A DNA stretch of 64,000 nt from Nomia melanderi (taxonomy: Eukaryota; Arthropoda; Insecta; Hymenoptera; Halictidae), in contig NC_135001.1 in assembly GCF_051020985.1 (NCBI RefSeq), positions 20,949,896 through 21,013,895 of the forward strand, in the 5' to 3' direction. Position 1 is the first letter of the stretch. Every line of letters starts with the position of its first letter. Below the pieces are notes generated by a model. The model made no database searches. It was not told the origin of the DNA and saw only the letters and a list, made by a program, of their open reading frames with translations. Position numbers and translations under genes: made by a program. Positions 35,801 through 47,793 of this stretch are shown piece by piece.

Positions 35801-38800
35801 GGAATTACGTGTCCTCCTCGCATCCGGGACGATCGTGTTTGGTCGCTGTCTTGGATGCGTTCTCGACGATGCACGAAGAAAACTTGTATGTTTTAGTCAA
35901 TTCTCGTTTTCGCCTCGTATATTTGTATATATAGAGATGTGTATATATATAATATATATATATGCATATTCGACGAATGAAAGGAAAGCAGAAGACATCG
36001 GCCACGCGGGCCAGATAGAGGCAACGGTAAATGTGCAGTTTTCGCGCGTTTTTCCAGCGTTACACTGTTTCGTTATAGTTCTTTCTCTACTGAATGAATT
36101 TTATCGATTGAATTACAAAGGTGAGAAATCAACTGGGTTAATTATTAAACACTTAATCTGCGGGCGATCGCGCATGAAGATACTTGTAACGTCTTCAGCT
36201 TACATTGGTTGATTTAAATGATTCCTTTCTACTTTTGCTCACCTTTGGAGAATCCGTATACACGAGGGTATGGACGAAAAATCACGATTCACTTTAAAGC
36301 ACGGGCGCTTGGAAACCGTTCCGTTACCCGCGGATTAAGCGTTAAAAATCAAATAGGAAAAGCCGTTAAACTGCACATGTATCGAGACAACGTCAGTTCT
36401 TAACCGTGTCCACATCGACTCACCATGAACGGTGTCCTCGCCTATAGGTAATACATCTGCCAACAGTCTCTATAAATATCGTTCCAACGACGAACGAGGG
36501 GTTCGTAACAACATTATAAACAACTACACGGCTCTGTCAACGTAAGTGATCGAGGCTTGAGAAACTATATGGAAGTGGTACCCGAGGCTGGGTTAACGGT
36601 CACTATACACTCCGTAATAATCGTAGCTCGAGTAAATACGAATGGCGATCGAATATCGTTCCTATTAATTAGACTACAATCTGTGTACACACGCTTTAAC
36701 CCTTTGCACTCGAAAATTTTCCGCTAGAAATATTCAACGTTCTCCGACAAGCTACAGACGACGTTCTTTGAATCCAACCAATGGAAAAACATGGATAAAT
36801 CAAGATGCAAAGCTATTTCATACCGACATCTCACGCATCGATGCATTATACAAAGCTTGATATTATATATGACCTTATAATTTCACTATATGAAATCAAT
36901 CGGTGATTCGAGAGTCACCTTTCGAGCACGAAGGGTTAGCAGCGTTCACCGGCGTGTCCTCTCGTCACGTATAATATTATATACACACGTACACTCGACG
37001 TTAACTATTTAATTCGATGAAGATCCATTCTCGCGTGGCCGTGAGCAACGTCACACGGTTTCTACGAGCGACTCGACGGAACAACTCTATATAAAACCAG
37101 ATAACAATCACGACGACGAAGATTCAATTGAAAAGTGGATCGACGTATGCTTCACGACGCGCAACGCGTCGGCCTCGTTTTCTTCGTGCGTCTCGCCCGC
37201 GCATCGCAAGACCACCGAGCGACGCGCCAGATCCACGAAACGTTCGTTTATTGTCATCTTGAAAGCTAACCAGCACCACTACTCGAGTCTCCTTTCCGCT
37301 AATCCTCTCTCGGCACTCTCTCTCTTTCTCCCTCCTCTTTCTCTTTTAAACTTCGAAACAACTGGCCCATTCGCGCACGCCATTACAAGGACAATTTACA
37401 CAGGATCCTCATTAATTCCCTCATCGATCCCTTGGACCAGCATGAGTGCAACGACTCTAGTAATTTTTCTCGGCTCCCCTCGACCTAGAATTCTACCGCT
37501 CCTTATACAACGACGATCTTTGGACCCGTGACGAGAAATCCAAGAAGAAAAAAATAAGGAAAAAGGGTTTTCTAGAGCGAACCGCTCCTATTCGCGGAAT
37601 GACTACAGCCGTTCAGGGTTTTCGGCTTCTCTGTCTCCTCGATCGAATCGTTCGGACTATGGAGCTCGAACCGATCGACAACGGGAAGGGGTACAACGTT
37701 GCAGGAATACACGGTAGGTGTGACGCAATGAATGTTCGTTGATCGATCTACTTTCCGGTTCAACGCGCCTATCCGCTACAGTCGGATCTGTTCGATTTAG
37801 AACGAAAGCTGCTGGTCTCGCGCCGTGTTCACGATCTCCACGTGTTCTCGCGTTTCGCGTCGACCGTTTCTCGGTTGCCGGTCACGAAACTCGATGCTTG
37901 GGTCAAAGAGCGTTCGACGAAGTTCAAGATTCATGCCTCGCTGGAGACGGAGCATCCCCGGAGGACTCTCGGACATGCAATCAACTGGTCTACTGGAAAA
38001 ACTATCTAGATTCTATTGTAACAAGTATACCGATCATCCGTGGACGCTCCGTTTCCCGTTTCTCCCGGTCATCGAACGGCGACCACGCTGTCGGAATGAC
38101 CGTCGAGTTTCGCGACGCTCTCGCGGGATCGCGTCTCGTCCGAAGAACGGAAACCGTGAACGCGTTGCACGGACACCTCTGTCCACACGTTCCGTCGCCG
38201 TGACGGCGCTCTCTGAAGGTCAGAGAACGTATCCCACCGCCTCCGAAGAGGACTCTGCCGATCGACCGGTGATGTCTCTTCTGGGAAGTCGTAGTCGAAT
38301 GGCCAGCCCCGTTTGCGTTTGAGTTTGTTTCAAAGTTTGAAACGAGGCTGCCACTGCCTCGCGGATCGATCCTCCTTCGTTGATCTCTTGGAATATCGCA
38401 AGGGCGACGTGCTCGGATGATGGTAGTGTGATCGGAATGACGGGTGACGATGAGAAACGAATGATGACCGCGAACGATGCGATTTTTTTTTTTGGTGATT
38501 GCGAGTGATTATTGGTGAACGGACACGTAGATTTATGCTGTCTGTCGGTACTGTCGCTGTTGGTGTCGATCAGGTATCTCTCTCTCTCTGTTCGCTGTTG
38601 ATTTCGTTTTTTTTTGGTTTTTTTTGTTTTGTTTTTTTGGTTTTGCTAAGACTCTAGAAATGCTCTAGACTGCCTCTACGGTTGCGTGTGTGTGTGTTTG
38701 TGGTGTGCACATGACAACATCGAAGAAACGAAGAAAGACCGATAGTTTTGCCTTTTTTTTTGTTTTCTACACCGTAATTGACCGTAGCTGGCCTCGAGTA

Positions 38801-38801
38801 C
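29816..38801. other. Nine-kilobase gene-free stretch, possible long 3'UTR of bruchpilot
   Basis: No exon could be supported on either strand. Longer open frames (35330-35896, 30736-31140, 37739-38322) lack family resemblance and splice context. Bruchpilot ends at 38802 on the minus strand, and neuronal genes in insects often have multi-kilobase 3'UTRs, so part of this may be its 3'UTR; this is inference. One TTAA element lies at 36696-36939. Confidence 0.35.
36696..36939. mobile_element. TTAA element (TTAACCCTTTGCACTCG family), inverted
   Basis: The left end is TTAACCCTTTGCACTCG. Near the right end is gattcgagagtcacctttcg, then aagggttag. This is the decayed palindrome end in the opposite orientation to the cyclase copies. 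The right TTAA has become TTAG. Confidence 0.7.
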
Positions 38802-41800
38802 TTATCTGCTATCCTGCTGATCGAGCTTTGCCTGATCTCGCCTGCCTTGCGACTCCGATCCTTTCGATGTCTTCTTTCTCCTGAGAAATCACAACGTGAC
38901 GCGTTAGTCTAATTGCTTAGAAGTGCTAACTTATCGGTTCGTAAAATAGAATAGAGTTTATTCATTTGTTTCCTTTTTAACCCTTTGAACTCTGTAGGCT
39001 CCAATATTTTAATGAATCTTAAAGAAACTACCCTAGAATTATTAGATTCTCCACAGATCCGAATTTTGTACTAAGGAAAATAAAAAATCGAAGAAATGTT
39101 GCATTTCTCATTTTCGTTAGCAATATTATAAAAATTAGTTGCAGTTGCTCATAGATTACGAAACAACCTGGAGTGCTAAGGGTTAATTGTTTATTTCTTT
39201 TTATTACTCGCTTTGAGATGGGAGAATGAAACGATCACACTACTTAGAATTTTCTTTATGTGAAAACATGTAGAGTATTTGATGTACTCACGAGTGATCG
39301 CAGCTGTTGCCGTTCGTTGTTGCTGGCCTCGGGGAACCCGAATCGCTGCGACAATCGTTCGATGTCCTCTCTTCCTCGTCGTCGGATGTCTCCAAAACTT
39401 TCGTGAGAAGCTGCGGCGTTCCTTCTGAGCCGGTTGAGCTACATTCCACCGACAACTCGATGATGCTTTTCTCGTCCTGAAACGTTGGCGTTTCAATCGT
39501 TATAAACTAGCATTACTTAGCCGATTAAGTGAAATAACCATTATAACTACACTGACGATCTTCAATTCAAACTTTCAATATAATTAAAAAAACAGAATGT
39601 TTTTCCTAAGAAATACTATATACTGCATCTTGAGTATTTTATATATTTTTCCATCTCGCATGCATTCTGTGCAATTCTGCACTTTCAGATTTCTCGTGAA
39701 TGCATAAAACTCCACAGTGTAGTTACAACTGTTATTACAAAATAAGTCGCAAAGCACCTCTTTTTTCAGTGTGTCCAGCAGCCTTTTCCTATCTGCTTTC
39801 AGCTGCTCAGCGTGTTCGGACTGGGCTGCGTTCTTGATTCCGGACAGCTCCAGCAGAGCGAGGTGCGCGTCCTTCTCGGACACGGCAGCCTTCAGAGCTT
39901 CTCGCCTGGAATTCAACATACAAATGTTGCACATTGATCCTCCAGTAACGGAGTCTCCCAAGCTACTCACTTCATTTGCCGCAGATCCTCCAGCTGTACG
40001 GTTCTTTCCTCGGTGAGTTTCTCGAGCCTCGTTTCGTACTTGTGCAGTTTGGAGAGCAATGGCTGGCAAGTGATGCACTTTAGCGCCGAGGCAGACTGCA
40101 TCGACGTTATCCTTTGCTCTAACTTAGCTACCTGCAAGAAACATCGTGAAGGCTTGTTATAAACGTGACTCGACGCGCAATGTTAGGAGATTTAACCCAG
40201 TGCAACCTATTTGACTCAATTTGTATTGTCCTCTTACTCTTTGCAGGGCTTCCTTCCTCATCTTCTCCTCATTCCTCGACTTCCTCTCACTGTCACTGGT
40301 AATGACGACACTCTCGCGGAGGGCTTCGCTGAGCTCCTCGATCTTGCTCCTCTTCTCCGCCAACTCTTTCGACATCTGTCTTTCCTTGTTCTCCTTCTCC
40401 TTGATAATGTTCACGAGCTCCTCGATCTGTTCGAGGTCGATCCTCTCGTTGAACGCCCTCTCCAAAGAGTCCACCTCGTCCTCGAGCTGCTGAATCCTCT
40501 CGTCCCTCACGCGAATTTCCTCCTTCAGGACCCCGATGTCGTCGTACTCGCTGAGCTCTTTCTTCAGACTGGCCACCTCCTTCCTCAGCTTCGAGATCTC
40601 GTCCTTGCTCTCGACGATCTGCTGCTCGTACGCCTGGATCTTGTTGTCCTTCTCCGAGATCGCGTGCTCCATCTTCTTCATCTTCTGCTCCCGCTCGCGC
40701 AGCTCGCCGTTGCCGTCCATGATCAAGCGACTGCACGGCGCGTCGTCCGGTATCATCGTCGTCCCCCTATCTTCGAAGTTTCGGTGATCCTTCTGAGCTT
40801 CTTTTCCTACAAATTTATTCCGTTAAACGCTCCGAACACTACGAGAGTACTCTAAAATGCTTTCAGGAATTCTAGATATCACAGGTCATTCGAAAGTGAA
40901 ACTTTTCCCCTACGCACCGGTATTCTTGGATTCTAATTAACTTAATGTTCGTTTCATTTCGGTCGGTTACAGTGGAAAATGAGCATTTTCGATCCATCCT
41001 CATCTCATCGTCCTTACCTCGGTGACTCTCCTCAACCTTCAACAGTTCCTTCTCCAAACACCCAACTCTACTCTGCAGCTGCTCGATCCTGCACTCGCGG
41101 TCCTGCAGCTTCATCTTCAATCCGTCCACGTTGTGCTTCCTGACGTACTCCTCCAACTGCGTGACCATCTCCTCCAGCTCGACGATCCGCTCCTGATCGA
41201 TCCTCGACTTCCTGTCCTCGCCGTTCTTCTGAATCCACCTCTCCAGCTCCTGGACCCGCCTGTTCCCGGCGGCGACCTGGCAGCGAAGTTCGTGCAGCTC
41301 CTTCACGTCCGGGTTCTGCTTGAGAAAGTCCTCGAACTCGGCCACCGTGTCCTCCAGCTCCTCGATCCTCCTCGCCTTCCTCTCGACGATCATCTCCAAG
41401 TCTCGAACGCTCTCGGTGTCCGCGTGCTCCCTGAGGAAGTTCTCGAGCGACTCCATTTCCTGCTCCAGCTCGACGATCCTCCGATTCTTCGCCTCCATCT
41501 CCTGTTTCCAGGACTCGCCGCCCTCTTTCGCTCTGCACTCGTTCTCCTTCGACCGCTTCGACTTGGACGACTGACCCTCCTCCCTCGCCAGGCTCTTCAG
41601 GGACTCTATCTCGTCCTCCATTTGCGCTATCCTTTTGCTCTTCGTCTCCAGCTCCCTCTTCCAGGACTCCTTCTCCTCCTTCAGCTCGTCCATCAGCTTC
41701 AGACTCTGCGTGTCGCCGTTGTTGCTGTCCTTGACGGGCTTGCACGCTATCAACTCGTTCTCCAGCTCGGCTATCCTTCGGTTCTTCGACTCGAGCTCCT

Positions 41801-44800
41801 TCTTCCAGCCCTCCTGCTCTTCCAAGCTTCCGTTTCTCGCGTCCTTGATCTTCTTGGCGCACGTGTGCTCCTTCAGCAGCTTCTCCAAGGAGGATGCCTT
41901 CAGCTCCAGCTCCGTTATCTGCCTGTCTCTGGCGTCCAGCTCCCTTTTCCGGTGGTCTCCGGTGTATCTCGTGTTCTCCAGGTCCTGTGCGTGCGTGCGT
42001 CGGTGCGCGTGGACATGGTCGTGACGTGGTCGTGGTGCGTGCGCGTAGGCAACGGTAGAGTGGAAACGTAACGAACAAAACGTGAACGGAAATGAACGAA
42101 AGAAACGGATTTTCGTTGTGGGGGGAGGGACGGGCGAAAAGTGGGGAAACTTGCGGGGATCAGATTTCGTGCTGAACGACGTAATGGTGCGCCTCCGAAT
42201 GAGTATGGCCGCGAACGTGCCACGAACCGGAAGATCTTTCTCTCTGTTTTCTCTCCTTTGTTCTTCTGTTCTTCCGTTTATGCTTCCGGTCATTCTCATA
42301 GCTATCTTCGTGCTACTCTTTTAATGATATCCTCACGTTCGACGTATCCATTGCGTATGGCGTACGGTATGTTCGAAAAACCACTACCGATAATCTCCTT
42401 GGCGTTACAGCATTTTCCTTCATGTCGTTTCCTCCTCTGTCTATCGTGTCTCTCTCTCGCTCTCACACTCTCTCTCTCGCTCTCTCTCTCTCTCTCCCTG
42501 GCTTCTTCGTTACATTATATCGTGAAATTTCTCTGTATACATTTATATTTATATATCTACATACGTATATCTCTGCAGCGTACGTGTATATATACATGTA
42601 GATTACATGCGTCTGTCTTCTTTCTCCGTAAGTATTTATACATGTATATACATATATATATTAATATATTTATATGTATGTATACGTATATATTTATATA
42701 TATATATGTATATTATCGCAATCGGTAAATAATTAATATTATTGTTGCCGTTGTCCTCTCTCATTTTTACATTTACATTTATATTTATATTTATATTTAT
42801 ATCTATATTTATATTTATATTTATATTTATATCTATATTTATACTTATACTTATATTTATATTTATATTTATATTTATATTTATATTTATATCTGTATTT
42901 ATATTTATATTTATATCTGTATTTATATTTATATTTATATTTGTATTTGTATTTGTATTTGTATTTGTATTTGTATTTATATTTATATTTATATTTATAT
43001 GTATATTTATATTTATATTTGTATTTATATTTATATTTATATTTATATTTATATTTGTATTTGTATTTATATTTATATTTATATTTATATTTATATATAT
43101 CTATATTTATTTATATATATATATTTATATTTATATATATATCAATAATTATTGTTATTATCGTCATTATCTTCCCGCTAGAATTATTAAATACGTTAAC
43201 AATGGTCGCAGGCGTTACGTAAAATAATTATATATCTTGACGTGTGTTGTCCATCAGGCGAGTCAGTACGATCCTCTCGTCTTAATTAGTTTCGTAATAA
43301 TAACGGTTCGTGTACTTGTAAAGTTTCCGCTTAATATGCAAATTGTACTAAAAAGAACGGAGAAGGCGTCCCCAACGAAAATCGACCTTAGAAGAAGCTT
43401 TTTAGGAATCCGGCGGGACCCGCCTGCTTCTTTGCCGCATCGTCGGTGTCAACGTCGGAGACGCAGCACGTCGTTCGCAGCGAATTTAGGGGATTCGGAA
43501 ATAAGAGGAATGGTAGAAACACAGACAAAAAGCACAACACAACGTTCAAGCATGCGAATTACACGTGTGCGTGTCGTGTCCAGGGGCAGCGTGGAAATTC
43601 AAGAAGACAATGTGGTTAGTCACTCATGAACAAAGAGAGTTCGAAAATTAGAATTTGAATTGTACGCTAGAACCACCGAACAGCTCAAATTGAACCACTT
43701 CAAAATTTATATTCCACAGTTATTATAAATATGATGATGCGTTTGTCTAAAAATTACAAAGCTTTGTACATTTGTGCAGACGATAGAAATTGCTCGAAAC
43801 CTCAAGGAAGGTACTCTAATTTTTCTGAACAATTATGACTAGGTCATTCCAACGATTCGGTAGTCCTAATGTTAAGAATTTCTAATTAAGAGTTAAGAAA
43901 TCGATTTCAGAACTGTAGAAAATGGAAGAGTCTCGGATGGTGTACTGACCTCTTGTTGCTGTGCAGTTGCGGCTTGTTTCAACTTGACTTGTGCGGCTTT
44001 TAGTGCACTGCGGACAAAGATGGCGACGTGTTTAATAAACGACAAGACAGCTGAACCCTTTGTTCCGTGGAGCACGTGTCGGGCTAGATACTTACTCTTG
44101 AAGTTCTCTGATTTGTCTCTCTTTCGTATTTTGCTCCTCTTGAGTCATCTGCATCAGCTGCAGTAGCCTCTCGGTCTCGGCGGAGCTCCTGGTCGACTCC
44201 TCTTTCGCTTTCTCCATCTCCTTCTCCGCTGCCTCGAGAGCCTTCTGCATTTCCGCCAACCTCTTGTCCGGTGACCCACCGCTCTGCGGGAACAGAGGGA
44301 AATTAAACGTGATTCCACGCTTCCGCGTGAACCTCTGACTCTACAACCGTGACAATAGCTTCGCGGAATCGGGTCAGAAAACTTTGAGAGTGTTCGGTAG
44401 TCTGGTAATCTAAAACCATGGAATTTTTCATTGATCTTGTCGTTATCATTTCAAGCATTCTATACTCAACAATTCCCCAATAGTAGGCAGGTATTTCTAA
44501 AAGTTTTTGGAAATTTTTCATTGATTTCGTTACCGTCATTTCAATCATTCTATACTCAACAATTCCTCGATAGTAGGCAAGTATTTCTAAAAATTTTTGG
44601 AAATTTCATTGATCTCGCTACTGTTATTTCAATCATTTTATACAGAAACGTTCCCAAAGAGGCATCAATTTCTAGAAGCCTCGGAGCAATGGATCTCTTT
44701 CAATAATTTTACGAAAACTGGATATTTGTATCTATTCGTTTTATCAAAAAGAAACGATTCTCAAAGAAGTAACTAACTCGTGCATTTTTAACACATTGAG

Positions 44801-47761
44801 CGCCGGTCCCGCAATAATGCGGATTTCTGGATATAACGAATATGCAATTAAAATGTACTGTTTAACTAAATTATACACCGAATGCTTAAACAATAGCAAA
44901 GAAGGCAGCTACACACTGATCACTTGCTATTCAAGTAATCAAATCATTCGTTTGCAACTTAGTATTCCAAATACGAACATTTCATCCGATCGAAATGTCG
45001 ACGTTCGTCCGCAAAGGGTTAAATGTCTCCCAAGTCGCCGGCGCTCAATGCGTTGAGACGCAAAGTCGCTCACCTTCTGTAACTGCTGCTCCAGCTGGTC
45101 CATCTTCGCTTTCCGTTTCTTCAGCTCCTGGTCGAGACTTTGGAGCGTCCTCTCCTTCTCCTCTATTGTTCTAGCTTTCTGGTCGACGGACTTCGCTCGC
45201 TCCTCCGTCTGCCTTCTCTGCTCGTCCACTTGGCGTTTCTGTTCTTCTAGGTGTCGTCTCTCTTGGGTAGTATCGGCTCCAGGTTTCCCGCCTCCAAGTT
45301 GGAGTTTCTTGGTCGCCTCGTGCAAGTCCACCTGCATTGAAACCGGAACTCGTCAGTGCGAGGCTCGCCGTGCGAATCAGCTACAGCTAGGCGGAATCTC
45401 AAAAAAAGCCGCGGTCATTCTACGGAGTCATCGCGCGCATTGCTTTTGGGGATCGCGAGGTTCAGCGGGTTTTTCAGCGTGAACTTGACGAACTAGAGGG
45501 CTCGACCCTCTCGACGGGTGAATCGAGAGGCGCGAGCCGCGCAACGGAAAACAAAGTCGCACGCACAGACGACGAGCCGATTGCTCTTCCGTAATCGTCA
45601 CGGCGTACTGTATATGTACAAATACATACATAAGTATGCAGCCGGAGGAAACAGTGTTCGTACGCTGCTCGTCTTCCCTGTGAACCGTTCGAGAGTTTCG
45701 TCGAGAATAATTATTTCGATTGGATTTATTCGAAACGGGTTTCAAGAGGATGATCTTGAATCCGATCGTCGACAGCGAAAGCGAGCAACGTACGAGCGGT
45801 TTTCTCTGCCAGCGTATACTTGCAAATAAAAACTGTACAAGATGCAAATAATCGTACGAGAACAGTCGTTCTTTCGTCGTTAGGCGACCGCTACAGTGCA
45901 TGGTCGTGAAATCAGACCAGGATAAACAACGGAACAACAGCTTACAAGAATAAAACGTTTTAAAGACAATATTATTCGCGCGACACGGGGGACGCTACGG
46001 CTCCCGTGTAATACAATCGGCCAGCTCAAACGAACGCAAAACGATCCCGTTAGGCTCGCTCGTCTCCCCGTCGTCGCCGACGGCACTGATAACAACGACA
46101 AACGTAACATGATTAAAAAGACAGTCGAATAAAAGGCGTAACACAGTCGAACAAAAGGAACGAACGTAAAATAGAGAGCGTAAATGAGCGCGGAATATAT
46201 AGCTGTGAGTCGCAAAATGGCGTTTTGAGGGGGATCGGTGGGGGGTATGATGAATTCATTGAACACGGGGGGATGAGATATAATGGTGAAGGCGATGCTG
46301 CTTCGCTGTGAAGTGTGACGGACGCCCCGTGATCAATACATGTACACGCAACACAAGGATGAGAATGATGTGCGAGTGCATCGTATTTCCGGTCGAACTG
46401 TATATACGTATATATATATGCATATATATATACACACAACGATTGTCGCTCGATCAGTTCTATACGTTTGTACATATAGATCTCTATCGTTTTCTCGGTT
46501 TCTATGTATATATATTTATAATTTATTATTTTTTTTTTTTTGGCTTCTATCATATATATATATATTTTTTTTTTTTTTTTTGTTTGCGGCGTGTTATGAG
46601 CTGTAGGCGAGATTCTGCTTCGTCGACGACGAAGGCAGAGAGAGGCTGCGGTTGAAATGAGAAGACATAGAGAGACACTTGAGAGGCCTCCGCGGCGTCG
46701 CGACGTGTGCGCCGGCCAGCCGGTCGACGAAACGGGATCGGCCGACGGGCAAAGAAGCGACGACGACGGATTCGGCGAACGACAATGCAGTCGTGATTCG
46801 TGCAGAAGTTTCGGTTCGTGCGGTTGGTGTAGGCGAACGAAGAAGAAGAAGAAGTGTCGTGGGTGAGAGTGCGAGCGCGAGAGTGCAGGCGAGCGAGCGC
46901 GGGTGCGTGCTAACCTGGGATTTCTCGAGTTCCTGGCACAGCATTTCGATCTGCGCCTGGAACCGCTCGCGCTCGACGGCCTGGTCGGCGGTCTCCTTTC
47001 GCGCTCGTTCAAGCTCCTTCCGCAGCTTGGCGGCCTCCTGGCCGTTCTGCTGCGGCTGCTGCTGCTGTAGCTGCTGTAGCTGCTGAATGGTGGTCTGCAT
47101 CTGCTGGATCTGCTGCTGCTGGGCGTGCAGCTGCCGCTCGGTGGTCTGGATCCGCTTTTGCAGCTCGGCAGCCTGCCGCTCGGCCGCGTCCGCGCGCTGC
47201 TTCTCCGTCTCGCAGAGCTTCCGCCATTGCTCGAGCTGCGCCTCGCTGCCGCCGACCGACGCGTCCCTCGAGGCGAGCTGCTTGTTCAGCTCCTGCACCC
47301 GTGCCTCGGCCTGCTCGGCTCTCTGCCGTTCCTTGGCCTGCGCCTGGTTAAGATTCTGCACCTGCTGCGACAACCGGTGAACCTCCCGCACCTGCGCCTC
47401 GAGAGCCTCCTTCGCGGCTCTGTCCGGCGTCTGTGCGTGGGCCCTCTGCTGCTGGAGCTGCTGAAGCCGACGAACCTCCTCCCGCTGACGCTCGAGCTCG
47501 ACCTCGTTCGCGTTCAACTCCTGCCGGAAGTTGACCAGCATCTCCTGCGACTTCTCGAGCTGTATCACCAGCTGATCCCGTTCGACCTGCAGCTGCTTCG
47601 CCTCCGCCTCGAGCTTCTCCTTCGCCTTCTCGATCTTGTCCCAGTGTTTCTCCCGGTTCTCGAGGATCGCCGCGTTCTTGTCGCGCTCCCGTTTCGCGAT
47701 CTCGAGCTCGTGCTGTAGACGCGCCATCTCCTCCATCCCGACCATCTGCTGGTGCTGCTGG

Positions 47762-47793
<32 letters not shown>

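Larger units (their letters stand above)
44284..45073 (-). other. Bruchpilot intron with tandem repeat and TTAA element
   Basis: Intron between exons 45331-45074 and 44283-44096. Most of it is the 90-bp tandem repeat (44421-44660) and the element at 44788-45056. Confidence 0.65.

Noticed and set aside
35330..35896. 188-codon plus-strand frame
   Set aside because: Arg/Ser/Pro-rich, no motif and no splice partner; likely chance in GC-rich DNA.
41022..42071. 349-codon plus-strand frame (Leu/Gln/Val-rich)
   Set aside because: Antisense shadow of the repeated coiled-coil exon 41984-41018.
42742..43227. 161-codon frame of alternating Ile and Phe
   Set aside because: Translation of the TTTATA microsatellite.
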